NCBI GenBank assembly: GCA_002773655.1
Contig: PFAR01000046.1
Location: 8,468-16,640 of the forward strand
DNA from: Candidatus Falkowbacteria bacterium CG10_big_fil_rev_8_21_14_0_10_43_10
GTDB lineage: Bacteria > Patescibacteriota > Patescibacteriia > Patescibacteriales > XYC2-FULL-47-12
Length of the DNA: 8,173 bases
Direction: 5' to 3'
Shown here: piece by piece, positions 1 to 5,959 of the stretch
Position numbering within the stretch: position 1 is the stretch's first letter
How the letters are laid out: the number at the start of each line of letters is the position of its first letter
Position numbers and translations under genes: made by a program
The notes under the pieces: generated by a model
The model's database searches: none
What the model saw: only the letters and a program-made list of their open reading frames with translations
Told to the model about the DNA's origin: nothing

Positions 1-81
1 AAGGACGAATGGAAAAAATTGCCGGATAGCGGCGCTATAAGCAGAATATTAGTTGAAGAGGGATTAAAAGTTAAAATATAA
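1..81 (+). CDS. C-terminal end of an unidentified protein (partial)
   Basis: Frame 1 is open from the window edge to a TAA at 79-81 and gives 26 residues ending in SRILVEEGLKVKI. The reading stays open up to a promoter and structured leader, which fits a real gene end. I do not recognise the family from so short a tail. No hairpin terminator follows it. The next element is the AT-rich thrS promoter, so transcription could read through into the thrS leader. Confidence 0.5.
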   Translation, partial: KDEWKKLPDSGAISRILVEEGLKVKI

Positions 82-88
82 ATATAAT
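53..88 (+). promoter_or_regulatory. Candidate sigma70-type promoter of the thrS leader
   Basis: A perfect TATAAT lies at 83-88 and an overlapping TATAAA at 77-82. TTGAAG at 53-58 is 18 bp from the second of these and could be its -35 box. The perfect -10 has no good -35 at 16-18 bp. Either choice puts the transcript start at about 89-95, just where the structured T-box leader begins. The boxes overlap the end of the upstream gene. Confidence 0.5.
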
Positions 89-94
89 ATTAAA

Positions 95-285
95 AAAGTG
101 ATTGGCGCGGCTACCAACCGTGCTGTGCGCGTAAATGCGCATCCCAAATATTCGGGACTAAACTTTATATAATTAAGTGGTTCAGTTCGCAAATTAGCGA
201 ATCTGAGCAAATTAGGTGGAACCACGGGGGAATCCTCGTCCTATTATAGCAAAATATTTTTGCTGTATTGGGACGGGGATTTTTA
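95..285 (+). promoter_or_regulatory. T-box-like tRNA-sensing leader of thrS
   Basis: T-box leaders bind an uncharged tRNA: the anticodon reads a specifier codon in Stem I, and the tRNA 3' end pairs with a bulge in an antiterminator. Three parts are visible. Positions 214-228 contain the conserved bulge UGGAACC, flanked by UAGG (213-216), which can pair with CCUA (240-243). The same CCUA strand belongs to the competing terminator at 231-281. A hairpin at 181-207 sits where Stem III is expected. A possible Stem I base pairs 95-99 with 162-166. Threonine codons suitable as specifier are ACU at 157-159, next to that base helix, and ACC at 113-115. I cannot decide between them. Stem I is only about 72 nt, and I did not find the usual distal loop motifs. 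The T-box signature and the thrS gene downstream make threonine the expected ligand. By the pairing rule, UGGA in the bulge predicts a tRNA-Thr with U at position 73. Confidence 0.8.
231..284 (+). terminator. Intrinsic terminator of the T-box leader
   Basis: Positions 231-243 pair with 269-281 in a long stem with two G-U pairs. The stem continues inward through 246-251 and 261-266, and five T follow at 280-284. Its 5' arm includes the strand the antiterminator needs, so the two folds exclude each other. It lies 129 bp before the thrS start codon and should stop transcription when threonine-charged tRNA is abundant. Confidence 0.85.
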
Positions 286-301
286 AAATTAATTATCCTT
301 T

Positions 302-402
302 TGTCATTCCGAAGAAGCGTCAGCGACTGAGAAATATAATAAGCATATATCCCTCCAGCAGGCCTCGGCTCTCCGCCAGCTGACGGATCGCTCGGAATGA
401 CA
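302..402. repeat. Palindromic REP/MITE-like element before thrS
   Basis: The terminal arms TGTCATTCCGA (302-312) and TCGGAATGACA (392-402) are perfect inverse complements. A second nested pair, CGTCAGC (318-324) and GCTGACG (379-385), extends the palindrome. A related element with arms of the TGTCATTGCGAG type lies at 7571-7675. The element occupies the space between the thrS leader terminator and the start codon, so it is transcribed in the thrS mRNA. A stop codon inside it (398-400) rules out an upstream extension of the thrS frame. Confidence 0.8.
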
Positions 403-412
403 TAATATTCAT

Positions 413-2179
413 ATGACTAAAAAAGAAAACAATAATTTAGAAGTGATGCGCCACTCACTGGCGCATGTATTAATGCAAGCGTTAGAACACCTGTATGACG
501 CGATTCCCGGCGTCGGTCCGGCGATTGCCAACGGCTTTTACCATGATTTTGATGCCGGCTATCAAGTCAAAGAAGATGATTTAGCAAAGATTGAAGAGGA
601 AATGAAAAAAATCATCAAAAACAATTTGACGATTAAAGGAAAGGAAATGCCGGTTGTAGCAGGAATAAAATTTTTACAGGCAAAAAAATACAAGTACACG
701 GCGGAATTGGCACAGGATTTAAAAAAAGAAGGGGAGGGAAGAATTAGTTTTTACGAGCAGGGCGATTTTACAAACATGTGCAAAGGCCCGCATCTTAATT
801 CAACCGGCGAAATTAATCCGGAAAGTTTTAAATTAACCAAAATCGCCGGCGCTTACTGGAAAGGGAATGAAAAAAATGAAATGTTAACTCGTATTTATGG
901 CGTAGCTTTTAAAACCAAAAAAGAGCTGGATGAGCATCTGGCGATGCTCGCCGAAGCGGAGAAGCGCGACCACCGAAAATTAGGCAAAGAATTGGATTTA
1001 TTTGTATTTTCTGAAATTGTCGGCAAGGGTTTGCCTATGCTTACCCCTAAAGGCACGGTTATCAGAAAAGAATTAGAAAAATTTGTTTTGGAAGAAGAAG
1101 CTAAAAGAGGCTATCAGCACGTAGTTACTCCTAATTTAGCTAAGGTGGAATTATATAAAAAGTCCGGCCACTATCCTTACTACAAAGATACTATGTATCC
1201 GATTATGAAAGTGGATGAAGAAGAATTGATTTTAAGGCCGATGACCTGCCCTCATCATTTTGAGCTTTACAATTCCCGGCCTAGAAGCTATAAAGAACTG
1301 CCGGTACGCCTGGCCGAAATTGCGCACCAATATAGATATGAAAAAAGCGGAGAATTGTCAGGATTGACGAGGGTGAGAATGTTTTGTCTGGCGGATGCTC
1401 ATATTATTTGCGCCAAAGAACAGGCGGACGATGAAATTAAAAATGTCTTAGACTTAATAGACTATGCTAATAAAATTTTTGGTCTGGAAAAAGGCAAAGA
1501 TTATCGCTATCGGCTTTCTTTGGGGGATAGGAACGACGATAAAAAATATTACCAAGACGACGCGGCTTGGGATAAGGCCGAAGATATTTTAAGAAATGTT
1601 TTGAAAAAAACGGGAGCGCCTTATTTTGAGGCGACAGGAGAAGCCGCTTTTTACGGTCCAAAGATTGATGTGCAGATGAAAAAAGTAAACGGCCAAGAGG
1701 AAACCGCTTTTACCGTGCAATATGATTTTGTGATGCCTAAAAGGTTTAAATTGAATTATGTTGATAAAGACGGAAAAGAAAAAGAACCGATTGTGATTCA
1801 TCGTTCCTCCATCGGATGCTTTGAAAGGACAATGGCCTTTCTGATTGAGCATTACGCCGGCGCTTTTCCGGTTTGGCTGTCGCCGGTGCAAGTTAAACTC
1901 CTGGCGGTCAGCGAAAAGCACGTAAAGCATTGCCAAAAATTAGCGGATGAATTTAGCCAGCAGGGAATCAGGGTGGAGGTGGACGCCAGCGATGAAACCG
2001 TGGGCAATAAAATCCGCAAAGCTATCAAAGAAAAAACGCCATATATGCTGGTAATAGGGGATAAAGAAATAAACAGCACCAAACTGCAAATCCGCGACCG
2101 GGGCCGGCAGGAGGTAAGAGAAATTGAAAAAGCAAAATTTATTAAGGAAATTTTAAAAATAGTTAAAGCCAAAAAATAA
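413..2179 (+). CDS. thrS: Threonyl-tRNA synthetase lacking the TGS domain
   Basis: The cytoplasmic class II enzyme charges tRNA-Thr with threonine using ATP. At 588 aa it starts directly in the editing domain. HSLAH at residues 14-18 and CKGPH at 123-127 match the HxxxH and CxxxH editing-site motifs. The catalytic core follows, with motif 1 near residue 205, motif 2 R-Y-E at 308-310 and motif 3 ERTMAFLIEHYAG from E471. The zinc ligands Cys279, His330 and a histidine near 462 are kept. The C-terminal part (about 490-588) is the anticodon-binding domain. E. coli ThrRS is about 640 aa with an N-terminal TGS domain of about 60 residues. Here an in-frame stop at 398-400 shows that this domain is truly absent. 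ATG 413 is the first start after that stop and has no Shine-Dalgarno sequence. The T-box leader upstream probably controls expression. Confidence 0.97.
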   Translation: MTKKENNNLEVMRHSLAHVLMQALEHLYDAIPGVGPAIANGFYHDFDAGYQVKEDDLAKIEEEMKKIIKNNLTIKGKEMPVVAGIKFLQAKKYKYTAELAQDLKKEGEGRISFYEQGDFTNMCKGPHLNSTGEINPESFKLTKIAGAYWKGNEKNEMLTRIYGVAFKTKKELDEHLAMLAEAEKRDHRKLGKELDLFVFSEIVGKGLPMLTPKGTVIRKELEKFVLEEEAKRGYQHVVTPNLAKVELYKKSGHYPYYKDTMYPIMKVDEEELILRPMTCPHHFELYNSRPRSYKELPVRLAEIAHQYRYEKSGELSGLTRVRMFCLADAHIICAKEQADDEIKNVLDLIDYANKIFGLEKGKDYRYRLSLGDRNDDKKYYQDDAAWDKAEDILRNVLKKTGAPYFEATGEAAFYGPKIDVQMKKVNGQEETAFTVQYDFVMPKRFKLNYVDKDGKEKEPIVIHRSSIGCFERTMAFLIEHYAGAFPVWLSPVQVKLLAVSEKHVKHCQKLADEFSQQGIRVEVDASDETVGNKIRKAIKEKTPYMLVIGDKEINSTKLQIRDRGRQEVREIEKAKFIKEILKIVKAKK

Positions 2180-2196
2180 TTGCGTTTATTTTTTGG
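2169..2196 (+). terminator. AT-rich hairpin at the end of thrS, possible terminator
   Basis: CCAAAAAATAA (2169-2179, including the thrS stop codon) is the perfect inverse complement of 2186-2196, with a 6-nt loop. The stem has only two G-C pairs, so it is weak. The downstream stretch is T-rich but not a clean T run. It may end thrS transcripts, since a new promoter follows immediately. Confidence 0.4.
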
Positions 2197-2201
2197 ACGT
2201 T

Positions 2202-2230
2202 TTGGGTTGTTTTTTCATTTGTGTTATAAT
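2202..2230 (+). promoter_or_regulatory. Extended -10 promoter for the SH3-domain gene
   Basis: A perfect TATAAT at 2225-2230 is preceded by TGT at 2222-2224, the extended -10 motif. A weak -35, TTGGGT, lies at 2202-2207 with a 17-bp spacer. The predicted start near 2237 gives a 5' UTR of about 65 nt before the ATG at 2302. Confidence 0.7.
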
Positions 2231-2241
2231 AGATATGGTTA

Positions 2242-2274
2242 CCAGCCGATTGGATATAGTAAATGCGCGGCTGG
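2242..2274 (+). other. Hairpin in the 5' UTR of the SH3-domain gene
   Basis: CCAGCCG (2242-2248) pairs perfectly with CGGCTGG (2268-2274) across a 19-nt loop. No T run follows, so it is not a terminator. It starts a few bases after the predicted transcript start and could protect the 5' end or take part in control. A short direct repeat, GCGGTTA, lies between it and the start codon. No known riboswitch is recognised. Confidence 0.4.
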
Positions 2275-2301
2275 GCGGTTAATTAACTAAGCGGTTATAA
2301 T

Positions 2302-2931
2302 ATGCCAAATGAAATCCAAAAATTAAAAGAGCAGTTAAAAACCAAAGAGAAAGAAATAATTGAATTAAAGGAGCTATTGGCCGAGGCCGAGCAAGAGATT
2401 AAAGAGCTGAATAATTTTCACGGGCTTAAGCGGCCGAAGCCGGGCATCCTGGAGAGCGCCTCCTTAAATAAATTTATTAAAAGAACGGCTTTTTTTCTTT
2501 TCTGCGCGGTTATTATTTTAATCGGCCTGTATCCATGGCTGTTTAAGAACGAGGTGCTTAATGGAAACAAGGAAACAGGCAATGTTGCCGTGGAAGAGAA
2601 TAATAGCGCGAATAGCGAACCGCAGGGCGAAGCCAAAGATACCCAGGGAAGCGCGCCGGAAAACCAAACAGCTCCGCCAGCAGCGGAAGAAAGCGCTGAA
2701 CCAGCCAAAGATATTTTTAAGCCGCAGAATATGCTCGTCGTCGCTTCAGATTTGGGCTGGCTTAATGTGCGGACTGAGCCGAATGTGGAAAATGGCCAAA
2801 TTATAAAAAAAATTAATAGCGGCGAAGAGTACGAGTGGCTGGAAAAGACGGAAAATAATTGGTATAAAATAAAGATAGATAAAGAGGGGCATACGGGATA
2901 TGTGTCCGAAGAGTACGTAGAAACAAAATAA
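2302..2931 (+). CDS. Membrane-anchored protein with coiled coil and bacterial SH3 domain
   Basis: This 209-aa protein has four parts. Residues 4-38 form a charged heptad-like coiled coil rich in Lys, Glu and Leu. Residues 62-81 are one hydrophobic membrane segment, preceded by KR, which suggests the N-terminus is in the cytoplasm. Residues about 85-140 are a low-complexity linker rich in Glu, Ala, Pro and Asn. Residues 143-209 look like a bacterial SH3 (SH3b) domain, with LNVRTEPN, a GEEYEWLEKTENNWYKI stretch and GYVSEEYV, the typical start and end of such domains. SH3b domains often bind cell-wall peptides, so an outer-surface or wall-sensing role is plausible, but the true function is unknown. 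There is no Shine-Dalgarno before ATG 2302. The gene has its own promoter and terminator and stands as a single unit. Confidence 0.85.
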   Translation: MPNEIQKLKEQLKTKEKEIIELKELLAEAEQEIKELNNFHGLKRPKPGILESASLNKFIKRTAFFLFCAVIILIGLYPWLFKNEVLNGNKETGNVAVEENNSANSEPQGEAKDTQGSAPENQTAPPAAEESAEPAKDIFKPQNMLVVASDLGWLNVRTEPNVENGQIIKKINSGEEYEWLEKTENNWYKIKIDKEGHTGYVSEEYVETK

Positions 2932-2959
2932 ACAGATGAATTATTGTTCGTCTGTTTTT
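2931..2959 (+). terminator. Intrinsic terminator after the SH3-domain gene
   Basis: A 10-bp stem pairs 2931-2940 with 2947-2956, with a single G-U pair and a 6-nt loop. A T run covers 2955-2959. The stem begins in the last base of the stop codon. It ends only 4 nt before the miaA start codon, which is unusually tight. Confidence 0.8.
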
Positions 2960-2963
2960 ATAT

Positions 2964-3965
2964 ATGAAGAATAGAGGTAATAACAAACTGCTGGTAATTT
3001 TAGGTCCGACATCTTCGGGCAAAACGAAGCTGGCGGTTAAATTAGCGTACAAATTTAACGGGGAAATCGTCAGCGCGGACAGTCGGCAGGTCTATAAAGG
3101 GATGGACGTCGGAACCGGCAAGGATTTAAAAGATTATTTCATAAAAATTCCAAATAACAAAAAACAAAAATCAAATAAATTCCAAATTATAAATTCCAAA
3201 TCCCAAAGAAAATTTAAATTCCAAATTCTAAAAGTACCTTACCATTGCATAGATGTAGTTTCACCGAAGACAGAATTCAATTTAGCGAAATACGTAAAAT
3301 TGGCGAATAGGGCTATTTGTGACGTCCAGCGCAGAGGCAAACTACCGATTCTAGTTGGTGGCGCAGGATTATACGCGCAGGCGGTCGTGGACATGTATAA
3401 TTTGACGGGTGCGAAGCCTGACAAAAAATTACGTGAAAGATTGGAAAAGATGCCTATAGAAAAGTTACGGAAATTATTACGGAAATTAGACAGAAATTAT
3501 GACGGAAATTTAGACAACAAGAGATATTTAATCCGTTATATTGAAATAGTAAGCCAGAGCAAGAAGAAATTAAAGAAATTAGTGGTTAAAAAGGGAAGTG
3601 CGCATGATTGTTTGGTTTTAGGCATTAAATTCCCGCGAGAAGAGATAAATAAGAGGATTGATAAGCGTCTGATTGAGCGAATAGAGCGTGAAGATATGAT
3701 CGGTGAAGTTAAGAGCCTGCATCAGCAGGGCGTAAGCTGGAAGCGGTTGGAGAGTTTCGGCCTGGAGTACAGGTTTGTCAGCCAATATCTGCAGGGTAAG
3801 TTAGGTAGAGAAGAGATGGCGGAAAAATTAAAAATCGCCATCCACCAGTTCGCGAAGCGGCAGATGACTTGGTATCGGCGCTGGGAAAAGCAGGGGCGTA
3901 CGATAAAATGGATAAATGATTATAGGGAAGGGAGGAGATTAATTAAGAGATGGTTGGTTGATTGA
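2964..3965 (+). CDS. miaA: tRNA dimethylallyltransferase MiaA with an insertion
   Basis: MiaA moves a dimethylallyl group to N6 of adenosine 37 in tRNAs that read codons starting with U. The P-loop GPTSSGKT is at residues 14-21. The SADSRQVYKGMDVGTGK block follows, then YHCIDVVSPKTEFNLAKY, GGAGLY and the late motif FAKRQMTWYRR. All are typical of the family. Usual length is about 300-315 aa. The 333 aa here are explained by an extra lysine- and asparagine-rich stretch at residues 62-90, between the GTGK block and the PYH-C-ID motif. The DNA of that stretch is an AT-rich repeat. ATG 2964 places the P-loop at the usual distance from the N-terminus, but it lies 4 nt after a terminator and has no Shine-Dalgarno. 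The mRNA may therefore be read-through or nearly leaderless. Confidence 0.95.
   Translation: MKNRGNNKLLVILGPTSSGKTKLAVKLAYKFNGEIVSADSRQVYKGMDVGTGKDLKDYFIKIPNNKKQKSNKFQIINSKSQRKFKFQILKVPYHCIDVVSPKTEFNLAKYVKLANRAICDVQRRGKLPILVGGAGLYAQAVVDMYNLTGAKPDKKLRERLEKMPIEKLRKLLRKLDRNYDGNLDNKRYLIRYIEIVSQSKKKLKKLVVKKGSAHDCLVLGIKFPREEINKRIDKRLIERIEREDMIGEVKSLHQQGVSWKRLESFGLEYRFVSQYLQGKLGREEMAEKLKIAIHQFAKRQMTWYRRWEKQGRTIKWINDYREGRRLIKRWLVD
3147..3233 (+). repeat. AT-rich repeat inserted in frame within miaA
   Basis: This stretch of 87 bp (29 codons) is made of variations on the words ATTCCAAAT, CAAATAAC and AAATTCCAAA. It is almost free of G on the plus strand. It interrupts MiaA between two conserved blocks, adding residues 62-90 without breaking the frame. 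Similar CCAAAT-type simple repeats are, as I recall, common between genes in Patescibacteria genomes. The boundaries are estimated from where MiaA similarity stops and resumes. Confidence 0.65.
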
Positions 3966-3971
3966 AAAAAA

Positions 3972-3999
3972 GTTATATGTTATATGTTATAAGTTATAA
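3972..3999. repeat. Four tandem copies of a 7-bp unit
   Basis: GTTATAT, GTTATAT, GTTATAA and GTTATAA follow one another directly after the miaA stop codon, and an AT-rich tract continues to about 4035. It is a short simple-sequence repeat without coding potential. It is probably neutral or part of the AT-rich exit of miaA. Confidence 0.8.
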
Positions 4000-4029
4000 A
4001 ATAATAAAATAAAATTTAACAGGTTAAAT

Positions 4030-4062
4030 AAAAAAGGGCGGGGTTCGCAGTTGAACTCCGCC
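4030..4062 (-). terminator. Intrinsic terminator of pyrBI
   Basis: A 10-bp GC-rich stem pairs 4037-4046 with 4053-4062, with one G-U pair and a 6-nt loop. Six A on the plus strand (4030-4035) give a U run on the minus strand, directly after the stem for transcripts coming from pyrBI. It lies 30 bp beyond the pyrBI stop. On the plus strand the T tail is interrupted, so it would end miaA transcripts less well. Confidence 0.85.
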
Positions 4063-4092
4063 GTTGCGTTTTACAATGAACTGTTGTGATGA

Positions 4093-5733
4093 TCAAACAA
4101 CCGGCAGTGCCAGCGGTTCCTGTGGCCACTCGCACATCGGACAGATACGGATTGTTTTACCCGCAATCATCTCTTCCTTATGGTGGCAAATAATCCCCTG
4201 TTTTTTGTCATTGGTAACGCATTTAAGGTTGACGCAGGAATCACCCCTTGTGTCTTCCGGAATGCGCCAGCACCATTTCTCAGTCCGATGGCCACCCTGG
4301 AAACGAGAGACCCGGCAACTCTTTGGCGATGTTGGATCGGTGAAGAGTGCCAGTAAGTTGTCCAGTCCGCCTGTCCACTCGAAATCTGACGGTGTGTACA
4401 TCTTAATAACGTCCTTTGGCCGAGAATCGTCGCCGTCGCCTCTCACATTCATTGAAAGGTTAAGTTGGATCCCCGGGGACCTTTCGGCAATAAGGGCTAC
4501 TATAGCCACCCCGCAGCCGATAGGAATATGGTCTATAACGAAACCATTTTCCAAGAACGCCGTTGTGTACCGTCCGCCGTCAATCTTTTTCGCCTGGCCG
4601 TTCAAATTTGTTCTGATGAAGCCAATTGATTCTGGCATTATCGATTTGATAATGCCGCCAAGAGAGAAGAGCCCTTTGTTAATGGCATAAATACACATCG
4701 CCATCCGTGTGGGCTGGCCGAAATCTGACTGAATACCGCTGCAATCAAGCGGATGATCGTTTAGGTTGTCGGAAATCTCCTTAGCATTGGCATCAATCGG
4801 TCGAGCGTGAAAAACTTTTAGGCCGTGAGATTCAACCAGGCTTCGCGATATTTGTGGGTGCTCTTCGCTGAAAATAGAACTAGCATGTTCGCCTGTTTTT
4901 TCACCTCGCAGATTGAATTGGTATCTGCTGACATAAAGCAAGTCAAGGAGAGCGAGCATTTTTTTTAGGTCGGAGAAACTCTTTACTGAGGTTCCGTTTC
5001 TCAGGACGCCCAGTATCTGTCTGGAGTTCAAGGATGCGCCTTCAAAGGGGCAGATATGCATTTTCCAACCCAACACAGGAGCTGCATCGAGATGAGACGA
5101 GAACACTCTGGATCCTCCTAAATCGTTGCATTCACCAAAATTCAAATCAGTGACTCTTCCAAATTCATGCTGGAAAGTAGCACAATCCAGCAGAAGCTGG
5201 GACGGGTGGCCATGGCTTCCGTCACCGCCGTTGAAGATTATCGGCAGAATCAGATTGGCCGGAGTCTGGTGGTGAACCCTGGCAAATTCCCGCACCTTCT
5301 TGGCATAGGAGCGGAAAGCGCAGATCTGCGCCCAGCGAGGAGATCCCTCAAGTCCGTCCCTTATCACAATAAACTTTGTTCCCATACCTTGGCCGATGAA
5401 CGTATCAATAGTATGGAAAATACTCTCGCCTTTGTTGACCGAACTCTCTTGGGCGCTACGAAACCCCTCAATACTTCTTGCACCGAGGCAACTCAAAGCA
5501 TTGTGAAAACTGCTGTAAGTTCGCGTGCTTTCCTGCGAAAACAGTAGGGCACACGTTGCGCCAGTTAAAATCTTCCGGTACTTTTGAGGATCACCAGATC
5601 GCATTTCCCAATATATCTGTTGCGCGATTTGGGAAATTTTAGAGATATAATCCGCGCTTAGATCGTTAACGCACGTTACATCTCTTACGACCTTACCATT
5701 CAACCCTGGGTTACTGGTTACAGGACTAATCAT
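4093..5733 (-). CDS. pyrBI: Aspartate carbamoyltransferase, catalytic-regulatory fusion PyrBI
   Basis: The enzyme joins carbamoyl phosphate and aspartate, the committed step of pyrimidine synthesis. In its 546 aa, residues 1 to about 356 are the PyrB part: STRT at 69-72, NKGES with Lys101, Arg125, GDGSHGHPSQLLLD with His176, Arg209, the YVSRYQ segment with Arg270 and Gln272, and HARP at 309-312 in place of the usual HPLPR. Residues about 360-546 are the PyrI part, with the nucleotide-binding motif FVIDHIP and zinc cysteines 500, 505, 531 and 534 (CX4C and CX2C). In E. coli these are two polypeptides, while fused forms are known in Thermotoga. ATG 5733 is preferred over the upstream GTG at 5790 because GAGGGAG (5749-5743) lies 9 nt before it. 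Spot counts of two 60-base lines give 31 and 34 GC, against 26 and 17 in thrS, which hints at separate ancestry. A leader with a terminator lies upstream. Confidence 0.92.
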   Translation of the reverse strand: MISPVTSNPGLNGKVVRDVTCVNDLSADYISKISQIAQQIYWEMRSGDPQKYRKILTGATCALLFSQESTRTYSSFHNALSCLGARSIEGFRSAQESSVNKGESIFHTIDTFIGQGMGTKFIVIRDGLEGSPRWAQICAFRSYAKKVREFARVHHQTPANLILPIIFNGGDGSHGHPSQLLLDCATFQHEFGRVTDLNFGECNDLGGSRVFSSHLDAAPVLGWKMHICPFEGASLNSRQILGVLRNGTSVKSFSDLKKMLALLDLLYVSRYQFNLRGEKTGEHASSIFSEEHPQISRSLVESHGLKVFHARPIDANAKEISDNLNDHPLDCSGIQSDFGQPTRMAMCIYAINKGLFSLGGIIKSIMPESIGFIRTNLNGQAKKIDGGRYTTAFLENGFVIDHIPIGCGVAIVALIAERSPGIQLNLSMNVRGDGDDSRPKDVIKMYTPSDFEWTGGLDNLLALFTDPTSPKSCRVSRFQGGHRTEKWCWRIPEDTRGDSCVNLKCVTNDKKQGIICHHKEEMIAGKTIRICPMCEWPQEPLALPVV

Positions 5734-5846
5734 GAGTTTATTCTCCCTCGTTCTGTAAGTTTTGGTTGTGAAAGACCGATTCCTCCACACCGGCTAACAT
5801 CCTGAACTTAAGCTGCTGGCCGGCGCGGAGGAAAAAATGCTCACAA

Positions 5847-5879
5847 AAAAACGCCTCCTAGGAAATAGGAGGCGTTTTT
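5847..5879 (-). terminator. Intrinsic terminator in the pyrBI leader (attenuator)
   Basis: The arms 5847-5860 and 5866-5879 pair perfectly over 14 bp around a 5-nt loop. On the minus strand a run of seven U (5851-5845) begins in the end of the stem, and the plus strand has five T, so the hairpin can work both ways. It lies 113 nt upstream of the pyrBI start and downstream of a good minus-strand promoter. Full-length pyrBI transcripts from that promoter must read through it. It could also serve simply as the end of gatB, whose stop is 168 nt upstream. Confidence 0.9.
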
Positions 5880-5947
5880 GAGTGAAAGAACTCAAATGAA
5901 TAATGATATTTTTTGTTTCGTTTTTTTATTTGTTGTTTTTGTTTCAT
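5858..5947 (-). CDS. Candidate leader peptide of the pyrBI attenuator
   Basis: This is a 29-codon ORF from ATG 5947 to TAG 5860-5858. An AGGAG sequence (5958-5954) lies 6 nt before the ATG. The N-terminal half is Lys/Gln/Asn-rich (begins MKQKQQIKKRNKK). The second half reads YHYSFEFFHS and then SKTPPIS. Codons 2-13 hold one U in 36 nt, and codons 14-23 hold 15 U in 30 nt. The stop codon lies just past the loop of the terminator hairpin, so a ribosome following closely would block that hairpin. In E. coli, pyrBI is controlled in this way by UTP, with a 44-codon leader. The aromatic residues could instead suggest amino-acid sensing, but they follow directly from the U-rich codons and the downstream gene is pyrimidine-related. 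A small stem (5896-5891 with 5882-5877) could act as a pause hairpin. Confidence 0.65.
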   Translation of the reverse strand: MKQKQQIKKRNKKYHYSFEFFHSKTPPIS

Positions 5948-5959
5948 ATTCTGCTCCTA

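Noticed and set aside
100..166. A tRNA gene in the GC-rich hairpins before thrS
   Set aside because: No acceptor stem, T-loop sequence or anticodon arm can be fitted. The stretch fits the T-box leader better.
3972..4035. Tandem AT repeats as a CRISPR array or origin
   Set aside because: The units are 7 bp without spacers, and there are no DnaA-box clusters or cas genes.
4064..4690. Plus-strand 208-codon ORF opposite pyrBI
   Set aside because: It is antisense to the conserved PyrI part and resembles no known domain. It is a shadow of the real frame.
5734..5790. Upstream GTG start for pyrBI adding 19 residues
   Set aside because: The extra residues look unlike an N-terminus of the family, and the ATG at 5733 has a well-spaced GAGGGAG.
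5858..5947. Leader peptide as a phenylalanine/tyrosine sensor
   Set aside because: The aromatic codons are scattered rather than in a run, the gene downstream makes pyrimidines, and the U-rich bias alone explains Phe, Tyr, His and Ser. It is kept only as a lesser alternative.
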